Assembly (NCBI RefSeq): GCF_000737325.1
Contig: NZ_CP011125.1
Coordinates: 4,960,001-5,024,000 of the forward strand
DNA from: Sandaracinus amylolyticus
Lineage (GTDB): Bacteria; Myxococcota_A; Polyangia; Polyangiales; Sandaracinaceae
Length of the DNA: 64,000 bases
Reading direction: 5' to 3'
Below, one piece after another: positions 7,740 to 16,441 of the stretch. How positions within the stretch are numbered: position 1 is the stretch's first letter; every line of letters begins with the position of its first letter. A program made the position numbers and the translations under genes. Under the pieces are notes generated by a model. The model was not told the DNA's origin, did no database searches, and saw only the letters and a program-made list of their open reading frames with translations.

Positions 7740-9803
7740 ATGGCCGCTCAGAACGACCAGGCCGAGGCCCCCGAGAGCGGCGAAGCGTCGAGCCGCGCCA
7801 GACCCGGCCTCCCCGTGGAGCCAGCGCGGCTCCTCCGTGCGATCCGACGCGGCCGATGGTGGCTCCTCGCCGCCGCCGTGATCGGCGTCGTCGTCGGCGT
7901 CGTGCTCGCGAAGTTCGTCATCAAGCACAACTACGACTCGAGCGCGTCCATGCGCTTCGAGGGCGTGCAGCCCCTCGCGGAGGGCGCCGAGGCGTCGCCG
8001 CAGGACGCGCGGCGCGACCTTCCCTCGCGCTTGGAGTCGCTGCGCCGAGACGAGGTCCTGCGCGAGGTGCGCCGGCGCATGGGCATGGATCCCGTGCCCC
8101 TCGCCGCCATGCAGAACCTCTTCGAGAACACGCAGGACGCCGAGGCCGGCCTCGTCACGATCACCGCGCACTCGACGTCGCCGGAAGAGGCGGCGCGCTT
8201 CGCGAACACGATCGTCGACACGTTCGTCGAGTACCAGCTCGGCGCGCGCCGCCGCGAGATCGAGACGGAGATCGCGAACCTCGACGGGCGCATCCTCGCA
8301 GCGCGACAGGAGCTCGACGTCACGCGCTCGCGCTACGACGCGTTCCGCACCGAGCACGGCGTCACGGACCTCACGACCGAGCAGGAGGCGGCGCTCGAGC
8401 AGGCCGCGGATCTGCGCGCCGAGGCGGACCTCGCGGCGGCCGAGATCGCGTCGCTCGAGGCGCGCGTCACCGAGCTGCGCGAAGAGGTGCGCCGCCAGCC
8501 GCGCATGCAGGTCGTCGCGTCGCAGACCGAGTCGGTCGACGAGACCGAGCTCGCGCGCGCCGAGGCGCACCTCGAGCAGCTGCGCGGACAGCTCTCCGAG
8601 GATCACCCGCGGTTCCAGGTCGCCGAGCGTCAGGTGCGCTCGCTGCGCGAGCGCGTGAGCTCGGGCGGCGGCAGCCGGGTCGGCTCGGTGTCGATGGGCG
8701 CGAGCTCGACGTTCGAGACCGCGGCGACCGCGCTCGCGACGGCGTCCGCCGACCTCGAGGCGGCGCGCCAGCGCTCGGTGCAGCTGCAGCGCCTCGCGCA
8801 GGAAGCGCAGCAGCGCGTCGCGGGCTTCTCGGCGATCGAGGGCGACGCGACGGCGCTCCTCGCCGACGTGCAGGTGAAGCAGACGCTGCTCAACAACCTG
8901 CAGAACCACCGCGCGCGCCTGCAGAACATGATCGAGAACCCGGACACCGGGTTCCGCGTGATCGCACGCGCGGTCGCGCCCGAGAGCGCCGCGCCGAGCA
9001 AGCGCAAGTACTACGTCGCGGCAGGCGTCCCGCTCGCGCTCGTGCTGCTCGTGCTCGTGGGGCTCGTCGGTCGCGAGCTGCGCGGCCTGAAGCTCCACAC
9101 CGCGTCGGAGGTCTCGTTCTGGGGCAACGGCGCGGTGGTCGGCACCACGACGTGGCCGCGCGATCCCAGCGCCGCGGGCGATCTCGTCGCCGACATGGAC
9201 GACTTCGTGCCGAAGTCGACCGGCACGATGCTCGTCGTCGGCGCCACGGAGCACGAGATGCCGCTCGCGATGGAGCTCGCGAAGCAGCTCGCCGCGGACT
9301 GGACCGACACGACGCTCATCGAGATGGGGCGCGACACGCTCGTGAGCCCGAGCCCGATGGACGCCGGTCGTCGCTCGCTCCCCGCGAGCGCGGGCCCGTC
9401 GGTCGGCGGGATGTCCTCGCAGGAGCTCGAGGCCGCGCCGACGCAGGTGCAGCGCGGCGGATCGTTCGAGCTCCTCGGCCCGCCGACGATCGTCAGCGCG
9501 GTGGCGCCCTACGGCGTGCTCACCTCGACGCCGATGAGCGACGAGACCGAGCGCCTGATCCCGACCGCGTGGGAGGGCCCGCTCAACGGGCAGCAGCTGC
9601 GCCGCGCGGCGCGCCTCGCGGATCGCGTGCTCGTCGTCGTGCCCTCGGGCGCGATCACGGTGACGCAGCTCGGCGATCTCGCGAACCGCCTCGGCCGCAA
9701 GGAAGGCGTCGGCTACGCGGTCGTCGGCATCGCGGACGAGTACGCGACGCTCCCCGACCGCAGCGGCGACGTCGAAGCGTTCTGGAGCGCGACGCGCGAG
9801 TGA
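7740..9803 (+). CDS. Wzz/Wzc-like polysaccharide chain-length protein without a visible kinase P-loop
   Basis: The 687-residue protein has a first membrane helix near residues 40-65 (WWLLAAAVIGVVVGVVLA). A long periplasmic region follows, rich in heptad-like Ala/Glu/Leu coiled coil (about 180-400). A second helix is near 425-445 (VPLALVLLVLVGLVG). This is the Wzz/GNVR topology that controls polysaccharide chain length and couples to the Wza channel. The cytoplasmic tail of about 230 residues has the length and Rossmann-like start (TMLVVGATEHEMPLAMELAK) of a BY-kinase. I see no Walker A GxxxxGKT and no terminal tyrosine cluster. It overlaps the next gene by GTGA. Confidence 0.8.
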   Translation: MAAQNDQAEAPESGEASSRARPGLPVEPARLLRAIRRGRWWLLAAAVIGVVVGVVLAKFVIKHNYDSSASMRFEGVQPLAEGAEASPQDARRDLPSRLESLRRDEVLREVRRRMGMDPVPLAAMQNLFENTQDAEAGLVTITAHSTSPEEAARFANTIVDTFVEYQLGARRREIETEIANLDGRILAARQELDVTRSRYDAFRTEHGVTDLTTEQEAALEQAADLRAEADLAAAEIASLEARVTELREEVRRQPRMQVVASQTESVDETELARAEAHLEQLRGQLSEDHPRFQVAERQVRSLRERVSSGGGSRVGSVSMGASSTFETAATALATASADLEAARQRSVQLQRLAQEAQQRVAGFSAIEGDATALLADVQVKQTLLNNLQNHRARLQNMIENPDTGFRVIARAVAPESAAPSKRKYYVAAGVPLALVLLVLVGLVGRELRGLKLHTASEVSFWGNGAVVGTTTWPRDPSAAGDLVADMDDFVPKSTGTMLVVGATEHEMPLAMELAKQLAADWTDTTLIEMGRDTLVSPSPMDAGRRSLPASAGPSVGGMSSQELEAAPTQVQRGGSFELLGPPTIVSAVAPYGVLTSTPMSDETERLIPTAWEGPLNGQQLRRAARLADRVLVVVPSGAITVTQLGDLANRLGRKEGVGYAVVGIADEYATLPDRSGDVEAFWSATRE

Positions 9804-10282
9804 TCGGACGACTGCGGAAGCCGCGCCGGAGAGGTCGGAAGAAGATCCTCGCGATCTCCTCCGGCGGCGGCCACTGGATCGAGCTGATGCGCCTGCGCCC
9901 TGCGTTCGAGGGGCACGACGTCGTCTACGTCACGGTCTCGGACACTTATCGCTCGCACGTCCAGGGCGCGAAGCTGCGCGTCGTGCCCGACGTGACCCGC
10001 TGGGATCGCGTGGGCCTCGTGAAGTGCGCGGCGCGCGTGCTCGGCGTGCTGCTCGCGGAGCGCCCCGACGTCGTGATCTCGACCGGCGCCCTGCCCGGCT
10101 TCTTCGGCGTCGTGCTCGGCAAGTCGCTCGGCTGCCGCACCATCTGGGTCGACAGCATCGCGAACGTCGAGGAGCTCTCGATGTCGGGCGCGAAGGTGGG
10201 CCCCTTCGCGGACCTCTGGCTCACGCAGTGGCGGGAGCTCGAGCGCGCCGGCGGGCCCGAGTACGCGGGGGCGATCCTGTGA
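9800..10282 (+). CDS. PssD/Alg14-like glycosyltransferase membrane-anchor subunit
   Basis: The 160-residue protein begins KKILAISSGGGHWIELMRLRP, the hallmark N-terminus of the Alg14/PssD/EpsE family. It continues with a Rossmann half containing RPDVVISTGALPGF and GCRTIWVDS. In this family the subunit binds the lipid acceptor and recruits the partner that binds the nucleotide sugar. The GTG start overlaps the preceding stop as GTGA, and its own stop overlaps the GTG of the next gene in the same way. Translational coupling with the Wzz-like gene and the PssE-like gene is therefore expected. Confidence 0.85.
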   Translation: MIGRLRKPRRRGRKKILAISSGGGHWIELMRLRPAFEGHDVVYVTVSDTYRSHVQGAKLRVVPDVTRWDRVGLVKCAARVLGVLLAERPDVVISTGALPGFFGVVLGKSLGCRTIWVDSIANVEELSMSGAKVGPFADLWLTQWRELERAGGPEYAGAIL

Positions 10283-10755
10283 TCTTCGTGACGGTCGGCG
10301 CGCAGATGCCGTTCGATCGCATGGTGAAGGCCGTCGACGAGTGGGCCGCGGCGCGCAAGCGCGCCGACGTGTTCGCGCAGATCGGCCCCGCCGACTACGT
10401 GCCGCAGCACGTGAAGTGGACGCGCTTCCTCGAGCCCGACGACTTCCTCGCGCGCTATCGCGAGGCGCGCGTGATCGTCGCGCACGCGGGCACGGGCTCG
10501 ATCCTCCAGGCGCTCGAGCTCGGCAAGCCGATCCTCGTGATGCCGCGGCGCGCAGCGCTCCGCGAGACCCGCAACGACCACCAGGTCGCCACCGCCGAGC
10601 GCTTCCAGTCGCTCGGGCGCGTGCCGGTCGCGTGGGACGCGGGCGACCTCGCGCAGGCGCTCGACCGCATCGACGGCCTGTCCTCGGAGAAGACGCTCGG
10701 GCCCCACGCGAGCCCCGAGCTGATCGCGCGCCTTCGCCGTTTCCTCGACGAGTGA
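10279..10755 (+). CDS. PssE/Alg13-like glycosyltransferase catalytic subunit
   Basis: A 158-residue protein that starts IFVTVGAQMPFDRMVKAVDEW and carries the nucleotide-sugar-binding half of a GT28/GT-B fold. The diagnostic stretch is VIVAHAGTGSILQALELGKP followed by RNDHQ. It should pair with the preceding PssD-like subunit to add a sugar to an undecaprenyl-linked acceptor at the inner membrane. Start and stop positions of the two genes overlap by four bases, as expected for obligate partners. The donor sugar cannot be read from sequence. Confidence 0.85.
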   Translation: MIFVTVGAQMPFDRMVKAVDEWAAARKRADVFAQIGPADYVPQHVKWTRFLEPDDFLARYREARVIVAHAGTGSILQALELGKPILVMPRRAALRETRNDHQVATAERFQSLGRVPVAWDAGDLAQALDRIDGLSSEKTLGPHASPELIARLRRFLDE

Positions 10756-10798
10756 CCCCCGCGCGCACGCCGCGTCGATCCGCTAAGGTCGGCGCGGG

Positions 10799-11374
10799 AT
10801 GCAGGAGCGCAGGCTCAAGGGCGTCAACTTCCACGGCACGCTGCGCGCGCTCGAGCGGCGCTACGGCGACGACGTGCTCGCGCGCGTGCGAGCGCGCGTG
10901 GAGGGCCCCGGGGGCGTCGCGCTGCGCGACGGCGAGGTCGTGACGAACGGCTGGTACCCGGCGAGCTGGTACGACGCGCTGCTCGCGTCGATCGAGCGCG
11001 AGATCCCATCGCGCGCCAGCGACGAGGGCGTGTGCCGCGAGCTCTCGCGCGCCGCCGTCGTCGAGGACTTCTCGACGCTCTTCCGCGTCATCTCGCTCGT
11101 CGTCTCGCCGCGCAGCGCGCTGGTCAACGCGACGCGCATCGTCTCGCGCTACGTCGACGGCGGGCGCATCACCGTGATCGACGCGCGCGAGGGGCACATC
11201 CACTTCGCGTTCGACGAGTTCCACGGGTACACGCGGCGCATGTGGGACGACTTCCTCGGCGGCATCGAGGCGGTGATCGATCTGATGCGGCTCACGCGCC
11301 TCCCGAGCCGCGTGATCTCGGGCGGGCAGGACGGCGACGCGCGCTTCGAGGTCGTGATCCGCTACCAGCGATGA
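10799..11374 (+). CDS. TIGR02265/DUF2378-like myxobacterial protein
   Basis: The 191-residue soluble protein shows the pattern of the Myxococcales-enriched TIGR02265 (DUF2378) family: an N-terminal VKG/LKG-type start (RLKGVNFHGTLRALERRYG), the central WYPASWYDALL, and a C-terminal half with FHGYTRRMWDDFLGGIEAVIDLMR. The function of this family is unknown; its fold is thought to resemble ligand-binding V4R/heme-NO-binding modules. It lies 43 bases after the pssE-like gene and may be the last gene of that operon. It is convergent with the GST-like gene. Confidence 0.6.
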   Translation: MQERRLKGVNFHGTLRALERRYGDDVLARVRARVEGPGGVALRDGEVVTNGWYPASWYDALLASIEREIPSRASDEGVCRELSRAAVVEDFSTLFRVISLVVSPRSALVNATRIVSRYVDGGRITVIDAREGHIHFAFDEFHGYTRRMWDDFLGGIEAVIDLMRLTRLPSRVISGGQDGDARFEVVIRYQR

Positions 11375-11377
11375 GCG

Positions 11378-12148
11378 TCAGAGCGTGATCGGACGCTCGA
11401 TCACGCGCTCGCGGTGCGCGACGAGCGCAGGCGACACCGCGTCTCCCAGCGCGTCGCGCAGGGACGCGAACGCACCGCGCAGCGACGGGACCATCGCCGG
11501 GCACTCCGCGTCGTCGCGCAGCACGAGCGGCGTGAGGGACGTCGCGGCGTAGACGTCGAGCGCGCTCGGCGCGTCGCCGAGGAGCCACGCGTGGCCCGCT
11601 GCGCGTGCGCGCGCGAGCTCGGCGTCGAGCAGCGAGAGCACCGCGCGGACGCGACGCGGCGCGCGCGTGGCCGCGTCGGACGTGAGCGCGTAGCGAGACG
11701 AGAGGTACCGCGCGACGGGCAGCGGGAACCCGCGTGCTCCGCCGCTCTCGAGCCCTGCGTGGATCATCCACGCGCGTGCGTTCCACCCGAGCCCGTCCTC
11801 GCCCGCGATCTCGTGGAGGAGACCGAACGCGCGCACCCGCGCCGCGTCGTCGCTCGGCACGATCCCACGGTCCGGCGCGAGCCGCGCCGCGAGCTGCGTG
11901 ATCTCGGCCCAGCCGGTGCGCGGGAGCTCGTCGTCGTAGCGCACGACGGGCACGTTCGACGCGCCCATCCACGCCGCGGTCTCGGCATCGCCCGAGCGGT
12001 AACGCACCGCGAGGACGGGCACGCGCGCGAGCCGCAGCACGCCCTTCGCCGCCTCGGACCACGGGCTCGGGAGCACCGACGCGACCACGAGCCTCACCCC
12101 GCGCGCCGCGCGCGCGACCTCCAGATCGACGTACTCGATGGTTCCCAC
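11378..12148 (-). CDS. Glutathione S-transferase-like protein
   Basis: A 256-residue protein started at GTG 12148, where AGGAGG lies about six bases upstream on the minus strand. The N-terminal half has a thioredoxin-like arrangement (VLPSPWSEAAKGVLRLARVPVLAV, then ASNVPVVRYDDELPRTGWAEI with the cis-Pro NVPVV). The C-terminal part is helical, with the N-capping-type stretch HAWLLGDAPSALDVYAATSL seen in GST C-domains. The substrate is unknown. It is divergently transcribed from the thioredoxin-reductase-like gene at 12301, which suggests a shared redox or detoxification role. A 9-bp inverted repeat (11383-11406) spans its last codons. Confidence 0.7.
   Translation of the reverse strand: MGTIEYVDLEVARAARGVRLVVASVLPSPWSEAAKGVLRLARVPVLAVRYRSGDAETAAWMGASNVPVVRYDDELPRTGWAEITQLAARLAPDRGIVPSDDAARVRAFGLLHEIAGEDGLGWNARAWMIHAGLESGGARGFPLPVARYLSSRYALTSDAATRAPRRVRAVLSLLDAELARARAAGHAWLLGDAPSALDVYAATSLTPLVLRDDAECPAMVPSLRGAFASLRDALGDAVSPALVAHRERVIERPITL
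11383..11406. terminator. Inverted repeat between convergent genes
   Basis: GCGTGATCG and its exact complement are separated by six bases, just past the stop of the DUF2378-like gene and inside the last codons of the GST-like gene on the other strand. The position suggests a two-way transcription stop. There is no T-run on either side, so the call is tentative. Confidence 0.3.
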
Positions 12149-12300
12149 ACGGGCCTCCTGCGCCGCGCGACCCGAGCAACGCGTACGCCACCCACGATCG
12201 CGCGCAAAACGCGCGTCCCGTGCGCAGCATGCTGCGCGCCCCGGCGCATCGCGCGATGCGCACCGCGCGCCTCGCTTCGCCGCGTCGTACGCTCGCCGCG

Positions 12301-13209
12301 ATGCGCACGCAGCACGACGTGGTGATCGCCGGCGCCGGCCCCGCCGGGCTCTCGGCGGCGCTCGTGCTCGGCCGCGCGCGGCTGCGCACGGTCGTCGTCG
12401 ACGGTGGCCCCGCGCGCAACGCGAGCGCGCCCGCGACGCACGGATGGCTCGGCCACGACGGCGCGAGCCCCGACGAGCTGCGACGGCGAGGGCGCGCCGA
12501 TCTCGCGAAGTACGAGCACGTCGAGCTCGTCGACGGGCGCGTCGCATCGCTCGCGCGCGAGACGAACGGCGTGCGCGTCGAGCTCGCGAGCGGCGACGTG
12601 CTGCGCGCGCGACGCGTGATCCTCGCGACCGGCATCGTCGACGTGCTGCCGAAGATCGCGGGGCTGCGCGACGTCTGGGGGCGCGACGCGTTCTCGTGCG
12701 CCCACTGCCACGGCTTCGAGCACGCGGACGCGACGTGGGCCGTGCTCGCGGTGGAGCGCGGCGTCGCGCGAACCGTGCTGCCGCTCCGCGCGTGGGCGCG
12801 CGAGCTGGTGCTCTTGCTGAACGGGCGCACCGACGTGCCGGAGAGCGAGCTCGCGCCGCTGCGCGCGGCGGGCGTGCGCGTCGAGCCTCGGGCCGTGGCG
12901 CGGGTGGTCGCGGAGGACGGCGCGCTGCGCGGCGTCGAGCTCGAGGGCGGCGAGCACGTCGCGTGCGGCGCGCTGTTCCTGCACCCTGCGGCGCGCTCGG
13001 CCGACGTCGTGCTCTACGCGGGGCTCGCGCTCGACGAGCGCGGCCTCGTGCGCAGCGACGCGGTGGGCGAGACGTCGATGGCGCGCGTGCACGTCGTCGG
13101 CGACGCAGCGGGCCGCCGCGCGAGCGCGCTGACGGCCGCCACCGACGGCGCGCAGGTCGCGATGTCGCTCGTCGAGCTGCTGACCGCCGAGCGCTTCGGC
13201 GCGCCGTAG
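12301..13209 (+). CDS. Thioredoxin-reductase-like FAD flavoprotein
   Basis: The 302-residue protein opens with an FAD-binding GxGxxG (VVIAGAGPAGLSAALVLGRA). It has the second FAD motif near its end (MARVHVVGDAAG) and a redox-active CxxC (SCAHCHGFEH) where thioredoxin reductases carry CATC. The NADPH-binding glycine motif expected about 15 residues after the CxxC is not recognisable; the segment reads TWAVLAVERGVARTVLPL. It may therefore take electrons differently, like some GliT-type disulfide oxidases, or use a degenerate pocket. The ATG at 12301 was chosen because the FAD motif starts nine residues later. A GST-like gene is divergent from it. Confidence 0.8.
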   Translation: MRTQHDVVIAGAGPAGLSAALVLGRARLRTVVVDGGPARNASAPATHGWLGHDGASPDELRRRGRADLAKYEHVELVDGRVASLARETNGVRVELASGDVLRARRVILATGIVDVLPKIAGLRDVWGRDAFSCAHCHGFEHADATWAVLAVERGVARTVLPLRAWARELVLLLNGRTDVPESELAPLRAAGVRVEPRAVARVVAEDGALRGVELEGGEHVACGALFLHPAARSADVVLYAGLALDERGLVRSDAVGETSMARVHVVGDAAGRRASALTAATDGAQVAMSLVELLTAERFGAP

Positions 13210-13287
13210 CCGCGGCGCACCCCACTCTGCGGACATCCGAACGGCGATCGGCCGCCGCAACGACCCCGGAACGTCTGCCGACCCGGT

Positions 13288-13588
13288 GTTCCGTCGGCTC
13301 TACCCCCGATCCGCACTCTGCGGATCGGCTGTTCCGTCGGCGCTACCCCCGATCCGCACTCTGCGGATCGGCTGTTCCGTCGGCTCTACCCCCGATCCGC
13401 ACTCTGCGGATCGGCTGTTCCGTCGGCTCTACCCCCGCTCCGCATCCTGCGGATCGGCTGTGGCGTCGGCGCTACCCCCGATCCGCACTCTGCGGATCGG
13501 CTGTGGCGTCGGCTCCACCCCCGATCCGCACTCTGCGGATCGGCTCTCGCGTCGGCTCTACCCCCGCGCCGCAGCCATCCGGACGTCT
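13288..13588. repeat. Seven 43-bp tandem repeats, each with a hairpin
   Basis: Units begin at 13288, 13331, 13374, 13417, 13460, 13503 and 13546, exactly 43 bp apart. Most units contain GATCCGCA, CTC, TGCGGATC, a perfect 8-bp stem with a 3-base loop. Units 1-3 are nearly identical and the later ones diverge (TTCC changes to TGGC, one ATCC variant in the stem). The array fills most of the 435-bp gap between the flavoprotein and lipoprotein genes, which both run rightwards. No gene is apparent in this gap. Confidence 0.9.
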
Positions 13589-13644
13589 CCGATTCACCCA
13601 CGCTCGCGGCGCGCAGCTTGCTCGTCTTCGCGCACCTCCGCGCG

Positions 13645-14682
13645 ATGCCGTCCTCGCGTCCACTCCGCCGCGCTCTCCTCGCCGCGCTCTGCGCGATCGT
13701 GACCGGCTGCGCTGCCACGCCGGGGCACCCCACCGCGCCCGCCGCGAGGGGCCGCGCGATCGGCGACGAGCACGCCGAGACCCGCGCGCACGAGCGCGCC
13801 GACGCGCAGTGCGCGAGCCCCTACGCGCGCCTCTGCGGCGCCGCCGCGGAGCGCGCCGACGACCGCGCATCGCGCCACAAAGCGGTGATCCGCGACATCG
13901 AGCACGCCGTCCTCGCGATGGTCACGGCGCAGCTCGGCGTCGAGGCGACGTCGCTCGACGACTGGCGCGCGTACCTCGCGTCGCAGCCCGCGGAGCGTCG
14001 CGACGCGATCACGCGCCTCGTGCGCAAGGCGCGCGCGCTCGAGATCGACGCGCGCCTCGCGCCGCTCGAGGGCGCGGTGCGCGAAGAGATGGAGCGCCTG
14101 CGCGCGCTCGCCATCGCGCGCGTCGCCGCCGCGCGGCACGCCGATCGCGCTGCGATCGGGCGCCTGGAGCGCGCCACGCTCGACTGGACCGACCTCTCGG
14201 CGCTGCGCGGCGAGGTCCCGCGCGCGCTGCGCATGGGCTGCGGCGAGCACCTCCTCGTCGACGACGCGTGGGTCACGAAGGACGCCGAGTCGCTCACGCT
14301 CTGCCCGGGGTTCCTGCTGGTCTCGCGCGACGCGTCCGACCCGACGCCCGACGGTCCGGCGTTCCGCGAGCGCATCGCGTTCCTGCTCGCGCACGAGCTC
14401 GGCCACGTCGCGATCGGTCCGACGCTCGGCCTCGAGCGCGCGCGCGACGCCGAGGTGCGCGCCGACGCGATCGCAGCCGACATCCTCGCCGCGGATCTCG
14501 ACGCGCGCGCCGGCGACGCCGAGCGCTACCTGCAGCGCACCCTCGAGCCGATCTGCGCGCCCGAGGGCGACCGCACGCATCCGCCGGGACGCGTCCGCAT
14601 CGACGAGATCGTCGCGCGACACCCGCGCGTGGCGGCCGCGCTCCAGTGCCCGGTCGACGACACCGGACGTCCCGCGGGGTGA
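13645..14682 (+). CDS. Lipoprotein with HEXXH zinc-peptidase motif
   Basis: A 345-residue protein with a lipoprotein signal ending at Cys22 (LLAALCAIVTGC). The mature region is mostly helical and Ala/Arg-rich. Residues about 246-256 read FLLAHELGHVA, an HEXXH zinc-binding motif (His250, Glu251, His254). A downstream acidic helix (EVRADAIAADILAADL) could give the third ligand, as in M48-type or related gluzincins. This pattern suggests a periplasmic or surface metallopeptidase. The match to a named family is not certain. The ATG at 13645 is preferred over the in-frame TTG at 13618 because it begins the signal peptide directly. Confidence 0.65.
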   Translation: MPSSRPLRRALLAALCAIVTGCAATPGHPTAPAARGRAIGDEHAETRAHERADAQCASPYARLCGAAAERADDRASRHKAVIRDIEHAVLAMVTAQLGVEATSLDDWRAYLASQPAERRDAITRLVRKARALEIDARLAPLEGAVREEMERLRALAIARVAAARHADRAAIGRLERATLDWTDLSALRGEVPRALRMGCGEHLLVDDAWVTKDAESLTLCPGFLLVSRDASDPTPDGPAFRERIAFLLAHELGHVAIGPTLGLERARDAEVRADAIAADILAADLDARAGDAERYLQRTLEPICAPEGDRTHPPGRVRIDEIVARHPRVAAALQCPVDDTGRPAG

Positions 14683-14695
14683 AGGAATATCGAAA

Positions 14696-15067
14696 CGTCG
14701 GCTCGCGTGCTCCGGGCGCTTCCGTCCGCGTGCTCCGCACGCTTCCGTACGCGCCCTGCGGGGGCGAGCACTCCTGCTGACTACTCGACGTCGGCTCGCC
14801 CGCTCCGGGCCCTTCCGTCCGCGTGCTCCGCACGCTTCCGGACGTGCCCTGCGGGGGCGAGCACTCCTGCTGACTACTCGACGTCGGCTCGCCCGCTCCG
14901 GGCCCTTCCGTCCGCGTGCTCCGCACGCTTCCGTACGCGCCCTGCGGGGGCGAGCACTCCTGCTGACTACTCGACGTCGGCTCGCCCGCTCCGGGCCCTT
15001 CCGTCCGCGTGCTCCGCACGCTTCCGTACGCGCCCTCCGGGGGCGAGCACTCCTGCTGACTACTCGA
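14696..15067. repeat. Four 93-bp tandem repeats running into the rmlD stop codon
   Basis: Units start at 14696, 14789, 14882 and 14975 (period 93). They are almost identical, each with CTCCGCACGC next to its near-complement and a G-rich block CCTGCGGGGGCGAGC. The last unit overlaps the TAG of rmlD (15060-15062 on the minus strand), so the repeat supplies the end of that gene. Part of the unit, TCCGTACGCGCCCTGCGG, also occurs inside rmlD near 15521, where it encodes part of the YxxxK region. The array fills the gap between two convergent genes. Confidence 0.88.
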
Positions 15068-15887
15068 GGCGCGCCATCACGCTCGCGAGGTTCTCGCGCC
15101 AGTCGGGCATCGCGCCGAGCACGCTCTCGGTCTCCGCGAGGTCGAGCACGCTGTACGCGGGGCGCTTCGCCGGGCGCGGGAACTCCGCGGTCGTGCACGG
15201 GTGCACGACGCAGCTCGATCCGCCGAGCCGGACGATCTCGCGCGCGAAGTCGAACCACGAGCACTCGCCGCCGTCGGTCACGTGCCACGTGCCGCGCTTG
15301 CCGCGCTCCGAGAGCGCGAGCGTCGTGCGCGCGAGGTGCTCGGCGCTGGTCGGGCGTCCGCGCTGATCGTCGACCACCTTGAGCTCGCTCTTCGTCTTCG
15401 CGAGCGACGCGATCGTGCGCACGAAGTTCTTCGCCCACGGCGCGTAGAGCCAGCTCGTGCGCACGTAGAGGTGCTGCGCACCGCTCTCGCGCAGCAGCGT
15501 CTCGCCGAGCGCCTTGCTGCGTCCGTACGCGCCCTGCGGCGCGAGCGGCGCGGACACCGGGTACGGCTTCGTCGCGTTGCCGTCGAACACGTAGTCGGTG
15601 CCGAAGTGGATCAGCGTCGCGCCGATCTCGCGGCAGCGCTTCGCGAGCGCCTCCACGCCGTGCCCGTTGATCGCGTTCGCGAGCGCTTCGTTCGTCTCCG
15701 CGCCGTCGACGTCGGTGTACGCCGAGCAGTTGATCACGCGCGTGACGCCGGGCGTCAGGTGCGCGGTGATCGTCTCGGGCTTCGTGAGATCGATCTGCGG
15801 ATACGAGACGCCGGTGATGCCCTCACCGAGCGCCTCGACGAACGCACGACCGAGCATGCCGTCGGGCGAGATCAGCAGCGTCGTCAT
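15060..15887 (-). CDS. rmlD: dTDP-4-dehydrorhamnose reductase RmlD
   Basis: A 275-residue extended-SDR enzyme that makes the last step of dTDP-L-rhamnose synthesis, NAD(P)H reduction of dTDP-4-keto-L-rhamnose. Visible features are an N-terminal nucleotide fold (LLISPDGMLGRAF, with an atypical glycine motif), NCSAYTDVDGAE, HFGTDYVFDG and the catalytic YGRSK (YxxxK). TSWLY and the C-terminal substrate region are also typical of RmlD. It is the fourth gene of a minus-strand operon in the order rmlB, rmlA, rmlC, rmlD. Its ATG overlaps the rmlC stop by four bases, and its stop lies within the 93-bp repeat array. Confidence 0.93.
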   Translation of the reverse strand: MTTLLISPDGMLGRAFVEALGEGITGVSYPQIDLTKPETITAHLTPGVTRVINCSAYTDVDGAETNEALANAINGHGVEALAKRCREIGATLIHFGTDYVFDGNATKPYPVSAPLAPQGAYGRSKALGETLLRESGAQHLYVRTSWLYAPWAKNFVRTIASLAKTKSELKVVDDQRGRPTSAEHLARTTLALSERGKRGTWHVTDGGECSWFDFAREIVRLGGSSCVVHPCTTAEFPRPAKRPAYSVLDLAETESVLGAMPDWRENLASVMARLE

Positions 15888-16441
15888 CCGACGTACCTCG
15901 GCAGGCGCGCGTGATCGACGTCCTTCAGCCGCGGGTGCGCGCGATCCTTCGGCGACACGACCGCTTCGATCACGGGCCACGGGATGCCGAGATCGGGATC
16001 GTTCCAGAGCACGCCGACCTCGTCCTTCGGCGCGTAGTACTCGGTGCACTTGTAGACGAAGACCGCGCTCTCGCTCGTGACCGCGAAGCCGTGCGCGAAG
16101 CCTGGCGGGATCCAGAGCTGGCGCTTGTTCTCCTCGCTCAGCTCCTCCGCGACCCACTTGCCGAACGTCGGCGAGCCCACGCGCACGTCGAGCGCCACGT
16201 CGAGCACCGAGCCCTGCACGACCCACACGAGCTTCCCCTGCGCGTTCGGGCTCTGGAGGTGCAGGCCGCGCACGATGCCCTTCGCGCTGCGGGACATGTT
16301 GTCCTGCACGAAGGGCCCGGGGATGCCCGCTTCCGCGTAGCGCTGCGCCGAGAACGTCTCGAGGAAGAAGCCGCGCGAGTCGCCGAAGACCTGCGGCTCG
16401 ATCAGCAGCACGCCCGGGAGCGTGGTCTCGGTGACCTTCAT
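15884..16441 (-). CDS. rmlC: dTDP-4-dehydrorhamnose 3,5-epimerase RmlC
   Basis: A 185-residue cupin that epimerises C3 and C5 of dTDP-4-keto-6-deoxyglucose. Typical signatures are [31 protein letters not shown] (catalytic His in RGLHLQ), [21 protein letters not shown] and the C-terminal NDPDLGIPW. Length matches the family. The start overlaps the rmlA stop and its own stop overlaps the rmlD start, both by four bases. The whole sugar-nucleotide operon is therefore probably translated as a coupled unit. Confidence 0.95.
   Translation of the reverse strand: MKVTETTLPGVLLIEPQVFGDSRGFFLETFSAQRYAEAGIPGPFVQDNMSRSAKGIVRGLHLQSPNAQGKLVWVVQGSVLDVALDVRVGSPTFGKWVAEELSEENKRQLWIPPGFAHGFAVTSESAVFVYKCTEYYAPKDEVGVLWNDPDLGIPWPVIEAVVSPKDRAHPRLKDVDHARLPRYVG

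Noticed and set aside
13288-13588. Possible CRISPR array
   Set aside because: Units are contiguous 43-bp tandem repeats with no unique spacers, and no cas gene is present in the window. The same holds for the other intergenic arrays.
14707-15366. Plus-strand frame giving a 31-residue peptide repeat
   Set aside because: The 93-bp period is divisible by three, so any frame stays open. The frame continues antisense into rmlD and has no ribosome binding site.
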